A stretch of 64,000 bases of DNA from Bifidobacterium breve DSM 20213 = JCM 1192 (GTDB taxonomy: Bacteria > Actinomycetota > Actinomycetes > Actinomycetales > Bifidobacteriaceae). Position numbers and translations under genes: made by a program. The notes beneath the pieces are model-generated. The model searched no databases and was not told the origin of the DNA. It was given only the letters and a program-made list of their open reading frames with translations. Within the stretch, counting starts at the first letter, position 1. Every line of letters starts with the position of its first letter. Location: positions 248,001-312,000 of the forward strand of contig NZ_AP012324.1 in NCBI RefSeq assembly GCF_001025175.1. Reading direction: 5' to 3'. Positions 45,688 to 53,529 of the stretch are shown here, one piece after another.

Positions 45688-46053
45688 ATGACTGCCAAGA
45701 AATATCTCGACGCTCTGGCCGATGAAAACGGACCGGCTCCCTCGAACCCGCCCATCGCGGCTTTCTCAGGGAAAGAGGCGGCGGACTTCGCCGCGATGCT
45801 GATGGACGATTCCGTTCCTGCAGCCGACATGTTCGCGGCCATGAAGACGGCTGGCCGTCGCGGTCGCCCCGCCGCGCAAGAGAAACGGGAGAAAAGCGTA
45901 CAGGAACGGTTCCGCCTCCCCGAATCATGGAGCTCCTACATCGACCACGCCGCCAAGCGTGACGGCTTCGCCAACAAAAGCGACTACCTCCGCTCACTGG
46001 TCATGGCCGACGCCGAAGCACACCACGAAGAGCGGCGACTCCAATTGGCCTAA
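45688..46053 (+). CDS. Candidate antitoxin, ribbon-helix-helix DNA-binding protein
   Basis: A 121-residue protein with an N-terminal region of about 65 residues (AFSGKEAADFAAMLMDD) and a basic hinge (GRRGRPAAQEKREKSVQ). The C-terminal ribbon-helix-helix domain reads ERFRLPESWSSYIDHAAKRD followed by GFANKSDYLRSLVMADA. The RHH domain lies at the C-terminus, whereas many antitoxins have it at the N-terminus. An AAAGGAG ribosome site precedes the ATG. It is likely to bind the palindrome at 45339-45357 and so control both genes. Confidence 0.65.
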   Translation: MTAKKYLDALADENGPAPSNPPIAAFSGKEAADFAAMLMDDSVPAADMFAAMKTAGRRGRPAAQEKREKSVQERFRLPESWSSYIDHAAKRDGFANKSDYLRSLVMADAEAHHEERRLQLA

Positions 46054-46099
46054 TCCATCACGACAAAAAGAGTGCCACCTGAATCAGGCGGCACTCTGT

Positions 46100-46972
46100 T
46101 CAGTTGGAGACATCCTGCGGGCGGCGCGCTCTCACCTTGCGTGCGATGAAGGTGAGATCCGAGGACGGCACAAAGATGTAGCTTTGGGTCGTGACCGATG
46201 ACTCATGACCCAACAGCTCCTGCACGGCACGAATGTCATTCCCGGATTCCTCGTAGGTGATGCGTCCATACCGTCGGCGGAATGAATGGGTCGGTCAACC
46301 AGTCGTGCGCTTGATGACCCGATAGGCGTGATCGACGCAGCAGTGTCCATCGACCTTGCCCGGAAACAACCAGCCTTCGCCGGCCGTACTCCTTATTTCC
46401 TGTGCCAAATCATTGGAGATTGGCACGATGCGGGTTTTCCCTCCCTTGCCGTGAACCAGCAGGTGGTAGATCGACTCTCCCGCATGAACCGATTCGATGA
46501 CGTCCGGCCCTTTGACTTTGCTGATTTCCTCTCGTCTCAGTCCCGCCTCGGCGTCCAGTCTGACCATCAGCCGTGCCTTGAGGTTTTCAGCCCAGACACC
46601 TGCGGCAACGGCGCTCTCCGGTGCAGGTTGCTTGGTCGGTTTCTTCGGCCGCTTGATGGGAGGCAGCGATGCGACAGGATTATTCTTCATCTTATTTGAG
46701 CGTACCGCCCATTTGTAAAACTCATTGATGCTCGCTCTCCTCCCGGCTTTGGCGCTTGCATCGAGATCCGACTCGGTCAACCAGGATTGAACATCGACGG
46801 GCGATACCTGTCGCGGCGGTTTTGAGCAGACCCGTGCAAAATCAGTGACGCGGTACCAATAGGATTCGACGGTTCGTTCTGTCAAACAACGTGCCTGCAT
46901 ATCCAGCACCCACTCGTCTATGAGTTTCGTCCATGATGCAGGCGGTTGCCGATGCGATGTGAACATTGCCAT
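46100..46972 (-). pseudogene. Tyrosine recombinase (integrase) interrupted by an in-frame TGA
   Basis: The integrase of the island. An N-terminal SAM-like DNA-binding domain (about residues 1-100) is followed by a catalytic domain with LDAEAGLRREEI (Arg), HGKGGKTRIVPI, HSFRRRYGRI (His-x-x-Arg), ELLGHESSVTTQSYIFV (His and Tyr nucleophile). The frame is complete from 46972 to 46100 except for TGA at 46295-46297, in KRTTG-stop-PTHSF where Trp would fit (TGG to TGA). A truncated product without the catalytic Tyr is made. The gene starts with GGGAGG before ATG and lies next to the attR repeat. Confidence 0.88.
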
Positions 46973-46998
46973 GTGGCCTCCCTTTGTTGCACAACAAA

Positions 46999-47023
46999 AC
47001 CGGGTCGCAGGCCGCGACCCGGT
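46999..47023. terminator. Perfect hairpin upstream of the integrase gene
   Basis: ACCGGGTCGC pairs with GCGACCCGGT around AGGCC. It lies in the leader of the integrase gene (minus strand). No T-run, so attenuation or stability is equally possible. Confidence 0.45.
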
Positions 47024-47156
47024 AAGACCAAGAAAGATGAATCAACTGGGAGATTTATCTAGTCGTGTTGCTTGGTTGAGCGGGACAGCATTACGCGGAG
47101 ACAAAGGGATAAAAGCATTAGACGCACGTACGGGGTGGGGTTGATCGTCGGCTGTG

Positions 47157-47194
47157 AATCAGCGTGTCCAGGGTTCGAATCCCTGCGGGGCACA
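47157..47194 (+). other. attR: duplicate of the tRNA-Lys 3' end
   Basis: 34 bp identical to 36531-36564, then CACAG after one G fewer than in the tRNA gene. No complete tRNA can be folded here. Downstream there is a terminator-like stem with GAAAGGTTCC and TTTTTTG. Confidence 0.85.
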
Positions 47195-47415
47195 GACAAC
47201 CGGAATCGAAAGGTTCCGGTTTTTTGTTTTCCGGCAACCGGCAACCCTATGGGCGCGTTGGCGCGGTTCGTCGTGGGGCGAAGTGTAGAATCGCCACGTT
47301 TGCTTTCGCGCCCAGCGAACAACCGTCGCCGGCTCCGCGAACGGATTTCCAATCACACAGAATGCCGTGAACAGTCAGCCATGCCTGCTGCGCGGCGAAG
47401 AGAAAAGAAGAAGCA

Positions 47416-48150
47416 GTGGAATACTCCCTCTATACCAAGCTGGCCGCCGAGTTCTTCGGCACCGCCATCCTGATGATCTTCGGCAACGGTTCCGTGGCCA
47501 ATGTCGAACTCAAGAACACCAAGGGCCACCACGCCGGCTGGCTGAACATCGCCATGGGCTATGGCTTCGGCGTCATGTTCCCGGTGCTCATGTTCGGTGG
47601 CGTATCCGGCGCTCATATCAACCCGGCCATGACCATCGCCCAGGCCGTCAACGGCCTGTTCCCGTGGAGCGACGTGCTGCCGTACATCGTCGCTCAGCTG
47701 CTCGGCGCCCTGCTCGGCCAGTTCATCGTCTACCTGACCTACTACCCGCACTACAAGGAGACCGAGGACGCCGACGCCATCCTCGGCACCTTCTGCACCA
47801 CCGACGCGGACAACCAGAAGGTCAACTACTTCCTCAACGAGATGTTCGGCACCCTGGTGCTCGTCTTCGGCGCCCTGTGCTGCCTGTCCCTGGCTTGGGG
47901 CAAGCAGGATTACGCCGCCGCCTCCATCGTCGTCGGCTTCATTGTGTGGGGCCTCGTGACCTCCATGGGTGGCCCGACCGGCCCTGGCCTGAACCCGGCC
48001 CGCGACCTCATGCCGCGTCTGCTGCACGCCATCCTGCCAATCCCGCACAAGGGCTCCTCCCGCTGGGGCGAGGCTTGGATCCCGGTTGTGGCCCCGATTG
48101 TCGGTGCCATTATCGGTGCTTGGCTGTACGTGTTCTTCTTCGCCAGCTGA
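47416..48150 (+). CDS. MIP-family channel (aquaglyceroporin, GlpF-like)
   Basis: A 244-residue membrane channel with six transmembrane segments and two half-helices carrying the motifs HINPAMT (about residue 72) and LNPARDL (about 195). The second Asp after NPAR is typical of glycerol facilitators, suggesting passage of glycerol or other small polyols as well as water. The gene starts at GTG 47416 just after AAGAAGAAGC, a weak ribosome site. A perfect bidirectional terminator separates it from the convergent copper ATPase. Confidence 0.9.
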   Translation: MEYSLYTKLAAEFFGTAILMIFGNGSVANVELKNTKGHHAGWLNIAMGYGFGVMFPVLMFGGVSGAHINPAMTIAQAVNGLFPWSDVLPYIVAQLLGALLGQFIVYLTYYPHYKETEDADAILGTFCTTDADNQKVNYFLNEMFGTLVLVFGALCCLSLAWGKQDYAAASIVVGFIVWGLVTSMGGPTGPGLNPARDLMPRLLHAILPIPHKGSSRWGEAWIPVVAPIVGAIIGAWLYVFFFAS

Positions 48151-48174
48151 TTCGTTGATTGATTCATGCATGCA

Positions 48175-48207
48175 AATGGCCTCCGCTCGTTTTGGGCGGA
48201 GGCCATT
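48175..48207. terminator. Bidirectional terminator between the channel and the copper ATPase
   Basis: AATGGCCTCCGC pairs perfectly with GCGGAGGCCATT around TCGTTTTGG. Confidence 0.8.
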
Positions 48208-48233
48208 GTCGTTGAATCAGGCAAACGCAGAGA

Positions 48234-48428
48234 CTACTGCTCCAGGAACACCTGCGGGGCCTTCATGAAGTTCGTGGCACAGTGCTCACCGCAGAAGTAA
48301 TAGGACTTGCCCTCATACTCGCGCGTGATCGCATCGGCGTTCACCGCCACGGTCATGCCGCACACCGGGTCGGTGGCGGTTTCGCCGCCCGCGGGGGCGT
48401 TGTGGTGCATGTGCATTCCCGTATCCAT
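48234..48428 (-). CDS. Possible separate YHS-domain metal-binding protein (internal start)
   Basis: Within the ATPase frame, ATG 48428 is preceded by AAGGAGAACACT, a textbook ribosome site. It would start a 64-residue protein MDTGMHMHHNAPAGG followed by the YHS domain. The segment before it (NPTNKENT) reads as a translated former intergenic region. Fusion by loss of a stop codon, with the small protein still made separately, is a reasonable reading. Confidence 0.5.
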   Translation of the reverse strand: MDTGMHMHHNAPAGGETATDPVCGMTVAVNADAITREYEGKSYYFCGEHCATNFMKAPQVFLEQ

Positions 48429-50870
48429 AGTGTTCTCCTTGTTGGTTGGATTATTGGATTGGTCAGATACGTGATTGGTGTGATTCAGCGTGGTGCGATC
48501 GTCGATGATGACGGTCGGCTCGTGAGGCGCGTTGGATGTGGTGGAGCCGGTGGCGTTGGCGGCATTGGCTGATTCGGCCGATCCGGCTGATTCGATACCC
48601 GCCGTGCTGCTGCCCGAGCCAGCGGTGCTATCGGCAGCACCCACGTTGATATTCGCCGCATGAAGACGATTGGCGTTCAGCACCAGGCACACCGAGCTCA
48701 ACGCCATCGCCAGTCCCGCGATCATCGGGCTCAACAGCCATCCGGTGAACGGGTAAAGCACGCCGGCGGCAATCGGAATGCCGATGATGTTGTATCCGAA
48801 TGCCCAGCCAAGATTCTCTCGGATATTGCGCATCGTGGCATTGGACAGATTGATGGTCCTGATGACGCCGCGCAGATCGCCGCTCATCAGCGTCACGTCT
48901 GCCGACTGCATCGCCACGTCGGTGCCGGTGCCGATGGCGATGCCGAGATCGGCCTGTGCCAGCGCCGGGGCGTCGTTGATGCCGTCACCCACCATCGCGA
49001 TAAGATCGTGCGGCGCGCGGGAGGAGCCGGACGTGGCTGTGTTCTCATCACGCTCGCGCTGCAGTTTGGCGATCCAATAGGCCTTGCCATCCGGCTTGAC
49101 CTCGCAGATCACCGTATCGATGCCGACCTCACGGGCGATGCGCCCTGCCACTTCGGCCTTGTCTCCTGAAAGCATCACCGTGCGTATGCCGCGTGCACGC
49201 AATGCTGCAATCGCTTCCGGCGATCCTTCCTTAACGGTGTCCTGCTCGTAGCTCGGTTTGTTCCAATCGGCGGTCGCATCCACCACGCCGCGCGTAATAG
49301 TGCCGGTCTTGTCGAAGACCACAGTGCCGATGCGCCGCGCCTGTTCCAGAGCTTTTGCACTGGTGACCAGCACGCCGTTGGTGGCGCCGAGCCCCAGAGA
49401 CACAGTGACCGAGAGCGGGGTGGCAAGACCCAGAGCGCACGGGCAGGCGATAATGAGCACGCTGACTGCGGTGATCAGCGCGTGCGCCAGTTGCGGCGCA
49501 GGGCCAAGCGCAATCCATATGGCAAAGGTCCATATAGCGATGACCATCACTGCTGGCACGAAATACCTGGCGATTCTATCGGCCAGCTGCTGCACCGGAG
49601 CTTTGGTTGCCTGCGCGCGGGCCACCATCGCCGCGATTTGGGAGAGCACAGTATTGGCACCGACCTGAGTGGCTTGCATGACGAGGTCACCCTTGAGCAA
49701 TACGGTTGCTCCGGTGACGGCCGCTCCGGTCGTTTTGGTGACGGGCTTGGATTCGCCGGTAATCATTGATTCATCGATACTCGCGTTGCCGGCCACGATG
49801 ATGCCGTCTGTGGGCACGCGCTCGCCGTTCTTGACGACCAGCAGATCGCCGACGGCAATCGTATCGATGTCCATGTCCGTGAAATTCGCGGGATTGAGCC
49901 ATTCCACGTTCTCTGGCGAAGCCGCATTCAGCTTATGCGCGTTGCGAGGCCGTAGCTTGATTAGTGATTGCACCGCCTTGCCGGTGCCTTCGCGGGCCTT
50001 GGTCTCCAGCAGTCGACCGACCAGTACCAGGGTGATGACCACGCCGACCGATTCAAAATACGGCTCGCGTGAACCTTCCGGAAATACCTGAGGGGCTACA
50101 CAGGTCACCAGCGAATAGAGATAGGCGGCCGATGTGCCCAACGAGACGAGCGAATTCATGTCGGGGGAGCGGTGCGCCAGTGCGGGGAATCCGACCGCGT
50201 GGATCGGGTGGCCGCAGTAGAACATCACCGGTGTGATGAGAATGGCCTGCAGCCATGGATTCACCATCCAGTGCGGCACCAGCATCGGATTGGCCATGTG
50301 CAGCATGGTGACGATGAACACGGGGAGTGTCAGCACTGTGCCGATGGCCACTAATCGTGTCAACGATGTGATTTCCTTCGTGCGTTCCGCTGCCTCACGT
50401 CGTTCTGCTTCTGCGGAGTCCAACATCGGGGCTTCCGCTGATGCAGTGAGCGGGTGCAGTTTGTCCGTGCCTGCGCTGGCATTTCCTTCGACCTTCAGCA
50501 GGCCGTGCACCATGTTCATGCCGCAGGCAAATGGATATTCGCCGGCGGGCAATGCGGGCAATTCCACGTCGGTCACCGCATTGCCGGGCAGCATGGCATC
50601 GAGGCCGAGGTCGCCAAACACCACGTGAGAGGTGCATTCACCGGTCTCCTGCCGGTCGAATGTCAGTGTGATCGGTGTGCCCGCGCGCATACTCACCACG
50701 GCAGGGGAGTAGCCACCTTTGACGGTGATTGTTGCGGTCTGGCGCTTGCCGGAGACGTCCATGGCCCCGGATGCGGCCTTCTGCGCGCCGAAAAAGAACC
50801 TGAGCACCAGCCATGTCAAGGCGGCTGCCGCAATCAGCGCCGCGGCGGTCGAGAAAAGGTTGAACTCCAT
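48234..50870 (-). CDS. P1B-type copper ATPase with cupredoxin and YHS domains, missing its nucleotide-binding domain
   Basis: A copper pump-like protein in three parts. An N-terminal membrane anchor is followed by a cupredoxin-like domain (about residues 45-130) with Cys80, His83 and CGMNM as possible copper ligands. The ATPase core has TGES (about 372), the metal site CPC (about 477) and DKTGT with phosphorylation Asp521. From DKTGT to SGDK is only about 50 residues instead of about 175: the HP-containing N-domain that binds ATP is absent. GDGINDAP and the last helices are intact. After a Ser/Asn/Ala-rich linker, a YHS domain (DPVCGMTV, YYFCGEHC) ends the protein. Without the N-domain it is unlikely to hydrolyse ATP. 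ATG 50870 with AGGAG is the preferred start. Confidence 0.88.
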   Translation of the reverse strand: MEFNLFSTAAALIAAAALTWLVLRFFFGAQKAASGAMDVSGKRQTATITVKGGYSPAVVSMRAGTPITLTFDRQETGECTSHVVFGDLGLDAMLPGNAVTDVELPALPAGEYPFACGMNMVHGLLKVEGNASAGTDKLHPLTASAEAPMLDSAEAERREAAERTKEITSLTRLVAIGTVLTLPVFIVTMLHMANPMLVPHWMVNPWLQAILITPVMFYCGHPIHAVGFPALAHRSPDMNSLVSLGTSAAYLYSLVTCVAPQVFPEGSREPYFESVGVVITLVLVGRLLETKAREGTGKAVQSLIKLRPRNAHKLNAASPENVEWLNPANFTDMDIDTIAVGDLLVVKNGERVPTDGIIVAGNASIDESMITGESKPVTKTTGAAVTGATVLLKGDLVMQATQVGANTVLSQIAAMVARAQATKAPVQQLADRIARYFVPAVMVIAIWTFAIWIALGPAPQLAHALITAVSVLIIACPCALGLATPLSVTVSLGLGATNGVLVTSAKALEQARRIGTVVFDKTGTITRGVVDATADWNKPSYEQDTVKEGSPEAIAALRARGIRTVMLSGDKAEVAGRIAREVGIDTVICEVKPDGKAYWIAKLQRERDENTATSGSSRAPHDLIAMVGDGINDAPALAQADLGIAIGTGTDVAMQSADVTLMSGDLRGVIRTINLSNATMRNIRENLGWAFGYNIIGIPIAAGVLYPFTGWLLSPMIAGLAMALSSVCLVLNANRLHAANINVGAADSTAGSGSSTAGIESAGSAESANAANATGSTTSNAPHEPTVIIDDRTTLNHTNHVSDQSNNPTNKENTMDTGMHMHHNAPAGGETATDPVCGMTVAVNADAITREYEGKSYYFCGEHCATNFMKAPQVFLEQ

Positions 50871-50916
50871 CACCGCTCCTTCCCATCAGTATTATACCGA
50901 GCAACAGTATATACCC

Positions 50917-50935
50917 TATACCCCTATGGGGTATA
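50917..50935. promoter_or_regulatory. CsoR operator between copA-like gene and csoR
   Basis: TATACCCCTATGGGGTATA is a perfect palindrome of the GC-flanked type recognised by CsoR. It lies between the divergent starts at 50870 and 50980, so it can control both. Confidence 0.85.
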
Positions 50936-50979
50936 TAATGGGGTGTGTTCAGCTGAAAGATGAGTATCAGGAGGCAGCG

Positions 50980-51261
50980 ATGCACGGGTATGACGACGAT
51001 AAGGCCAAAGTCATTGCGCGGCTGCGCCGCATTGAGGGGCAGGTTCACGCCATTACGCAGATGGTGGAGGACAATAAATACTGCATTGACGTGTTGACGC
51101 AGATTTCGGCATCGAATTCGGCGTTGAAGTCGGTGGCCTTGATATTGCTGGACGATCATCTGAATCACTGTGTGCGCCAGGCGGCGGTGCAGGGCGGTGA
51201 AGTTGCCGATAGCAAGCTTGAGGAGGCATCCGCGGCCATCGCGCGCTTGGTGAGGTCGTAG
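50980..51261 (+). CDS. csoR: Copper-sensing repressor CsoR
   Basis: A 93-residue all-helical repressor that leaves DNA when it binds Cu(I). The signature W/R-box starts RLRRIEGQVHAITQMVEDNK, with the copper ligands Cys in KYCIDVLTQ and His and Cys in DDHLNHCVRQA (the C-HxxxC set). ATG at 50980 follows GGAGG; the longer frame upstream runs into the operator and is not used. It is divergent from the ATPase and shares the operator at 50917-50935. Confidence 0.94.
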   Translation: MHGYDDDKAKVIARLRRIEGQVHAITQMVEDNKYCIDVLTQISASNSALKSVALILLDDHLNHCVRQAAVQGGEVADSKLEEASAAIARLVRS

Positions 51262-51387
51262 TTGGTCGTGTGTTTGGCTGTTGGCCCTGGTCGTCTGTCG
51301 TTATGCATGCGGTGCGATTGTCAATGCTGACGTTAGGAAACAGGAACATATCTACCGCCGGTTGAAGATGGTGGAATACTGGGAACC

Positions 51388-52815
51388 ATGTTTGAACAAA
51401 TGGGAACTGTGATTGTGGTCATCGCCGTGCTGGTGGTCGGTGCGGGGCTTGGGCTTTGTGCCGGCTTTTTATTGGGGCGGCATAAAGGTCAGGCTATGGC
51501 GCGTGATGCCAGGGCTTCGGAGCTGGAGGAGGCCAAAAGCTTGCTGGAGTCGGCGCATGGGGAGATTGCCGATTTGACCGCTCGCAATGCCGCTTCTCAA
51601 GCGCAGCTTGAAGGTGCGAACCAGCAATTGACGTTCGTGAAGTCACAGCTTGCTCAGGCGCAGCATGCGGAACAGATTCGCATCGAGCGTGAGCGTGAGC
51701 GCGCGGCCGCCGAGGCTGAACAGAAGCGTAAGGCCGATGCCGAAGCCGCCGAAGTCAAGCGTGTCGAGCAGGAGGCTCGTCTGAAAGAGCAGAGTAAAGT
51801 GCTGGAAGCGCTTGCTCCTGTTGCCAAGAATCTCGATTCGCTCCAGACCAAGGTCACCCAAATCGAAGAAGGCCGCAAGAAAGAGATGGGGGCGCTCGGG
51901 GCTCAACTCAAGGGCCTGAATGATCAGCAGGCCCGGTTGGACAAGGAAACGAGTTCACTATCCGCGGCACTGCGCAACAATAAGGTTCGTGGTGCCTGGG
52001 GCGAGGCGCAGCTGAAGAATATTGTGGAGTCCGCGGGATTGCTGGAGCACGTTGACTTTGACACCCAAGTGGTGGTGTCCGATGCCGACGGTCGTATGCT
52101 CAGGCCGGATATGGTGGTGCATCTGCCCGGTGGCAAGACCATTCCGATTGATGCCAAGGTGCCGTATGCCGACTATCAGCGGGCTTGTGAGATTCCCGAG
52201 ACCGCGGGCCCCGAGGAGTTGGATCGTCGTAACGACCTGTTGCGATCCCATGCCAAGGCGCTTCGAGAACACGTGCGTGCGTTGGGGGAGAAGGCCTATT
52301 GGAATGCGTTCCCCGTCACTCCTGATTTCGTTATCGCCTTTATTCCCAATGAGGCGTTGTTGCAGGCGGCGCTTGAGGCCGATCCCACGCTGATGGATGA
52401 TGCCTTCTCCCGCAAGGTGGCCTTGACCTCGCCAGTGACCCTGTGGGCCGTGCTGAAATCAGTGGCCTATGCATGGCAGCAGCAATCGCTGACGGATGAT
52501 GCCAAGCAGTTGTTCGATTTGTCTCGAGAGCTGTATGAGCGCTTCGCCGTGCTTGGCGACTATGCCACCAGGCTGGGAACCCAAATCACCAAGACGGTCA
52601 GTGCCTATAACAAGTTCGCATCCAGTTTGGAGCGACGTGTATTGCCCACGGCTCGCAAACTGCAAAAGCTCGAACCCACCAAGGTGCTCGAGGAAGTGCC
52701 TCTTATCGAATCAGACAAAGGCAATGTCAGTGAGTTATCCGCCCCCGAGGTGACATCGTCGGAGGATGATGAGCCGGTCAAGCTGACTGCCTCAGGCGAT
52801 AGGCTTGAAGCATGA
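51388..52815 (+). CDS. rmuC: DNA recombination protein RmuC
   Basis: RmuC limits DNA inversion at inverted repeats and belongs to a nuclease-like family. The 475-residue protein has an N-terminal transmembrane segment (about residues 7-30), a coiled coil rich in Glu, Ala, Gln and Lys (about 40-170), and the conserved RmuC region with AWGEAQLKNIVES, LPGGKTIPIDAKVPYADYQR and LMDDAFSRKVALTSPVTLWA. The ATG overlaps no other gene. Its stop overlaps the next start by four bases (52812-52815). A TTGT promoter region lies between csoR and this gene. Confidence 0.93.
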   Translation: MFEQMGTVIVVIAVLVVGAGLGLCAGFLLGRHKGQAMARDARASELEEAKSLLESAHGEIADLTARNAASQAQLEGANQQLTFVKSQLAQAQHAEQIRIERERERAAAEAEQKRKADAEAAEVKRVEQEARLKEQSKVLEALAPVAKNLDSLQTKVTQIEEGRKKEMGALGAQLKGLNDQQARLDKETSSLSAALRNNKVRGAWGEAQLKNIVESAGLLEHVDFDTQVVVSDADGRMLRPDMVVHLPGGKTIPIDAKVPYADYQRACEIPETAGPEELDRRNDLLRSHAKALREHVRALGEKAYWNAFPVTPDFVIAFIPNEALLQAALEADPTLMDDAFSRKVALTSPVTLWAVLKSVAYAWQQQSLTDDAKQLFDLSRELYERFAVLGDYATRLGTQITKTVSAYNKFASSLERRVLPTARKLQKLEPTKVLEEVPLIESDKGNVSELSAPEVTSSEDDEPVKLTASGDRLEA

Positions 52816-53441
52816 CTGAATCTGGATTCCGCCCGACCGGCACCTCGGACCTCAATGTTTCACGCGACGCTTCCGCTTTTGCCATGCTGGAGCCGCATGA
52901 GCAGCTGGCCACCCTGCTGAAGGAGCACGTGGTTGGCCGCCCGTTTTCGGAACTTGCCTCGGTGACTTTCGATCATCGTGCCGCCACGGTGATGGGTCAT
53001 GTGCTCATTGACACTCTTGAAGATGCAGGCTATTCGGTTGATGATTTTGACGCCGTTGGTGCCTTGACTGCAGCTGCCGTACCCATGGTGTCTGCCATGA
53101 TTCATGCTGCTGCTTCCCGTGGCGAGGATCTGGACGGATTCGTAATGGACTTCGTGTATCCCTCAATCAAGGGTCCGTCTATTGAAGGACGACGCGTGAT
53201 GCTGTTGGATGCATGGCTGTCCGAAAAATCGTATGTGCAGACCAGTTCGCTGGTTACCCTGCGTAATGGCAACGAACTCAGCCTCGACTTCGGCGTGGTC
53301 GAACAACTCGGCGCTCAGGTCGTGGCTATTACCTCACTGGTCGGCGGTGGAGCTAAAGACATCAATGTCATCAACCCCTCCACTGGCGAAAGCCACGTAC
53401 TGCCATTCGTTCAGGTCTTTGACGAATCCGAGCTGAGGTAA
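52812..53441 (+). CDS. Phosphoribosyltransferase-like protein (orotate PRTase-like)
   Basis: A 209-residue protein of the type I phosphoribosyltransferase fold. HVVGRPFSELASVTF in the N-terminal part and GRRVMLLDAWLSEKSY (about 125-140), in the position of the PRPP loop, suggest it. The PRPP loop is atypical: acidic residues of the usual DD(v/i)xTG motif are not all present. Bifidobacterial copies are often annotated as orotate phosphoribosyltransferase; whether it makes UMP is uncertain, and no pyrimidine genes are near. It is translationally coupled to rmuC. Confidence 0.65.
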   Translation: MTESGFRPTGTSDLNVSRDASAFAMLEPHEQLATLLKEHVVGRPFSELASVTFDHRAATVMGHVLIDTLEDAGYSVDDFDAVGALTAAAVPMVSAMIHAAASRGEDLDGFVMDFVYPSIKGPSIEGRRVMLLDAWLSEKSYVQTSSLVTLRNGNELSLDFGVVEQLGAQVVAITSLVGGGAKDINVINPSTGESHVLPFVQVFDESELR

Positions 53442-53529
53442 TTCCATTCGTGGCTTCCCCATTCGGGAGGCTGTCGGGCGCAACGAGCTGTGGTCGGCGC
53501 ACGACGTTGATAATCTCCGAGGAGCAACT

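Larger units (their letters stand above)
36531..47194. mobile_element. Integrated genomic island in tRNA-Lys(CTT), about 10.7 kb
   Basis: Bounded by 34-bp direct repeats of a tRNA-Lys 3' end and carrying a tyrosine integrase next to attR. Contents from left to right: IS256-type element, ISL3 remnant, ABC transporter, two-component system, ISL3 remnant and degenerate DNA, MFS transporter, toxin-antitoxin candidate, integrase. Core operons lie on both sides. Confidence 0.85.

Noticed and set aside
47157..47194. Second functional tRNA-Lys gene
   Set aside because: Only the 3' half is present and one G of the acceptor run is missing; it is an attachment-site copy.
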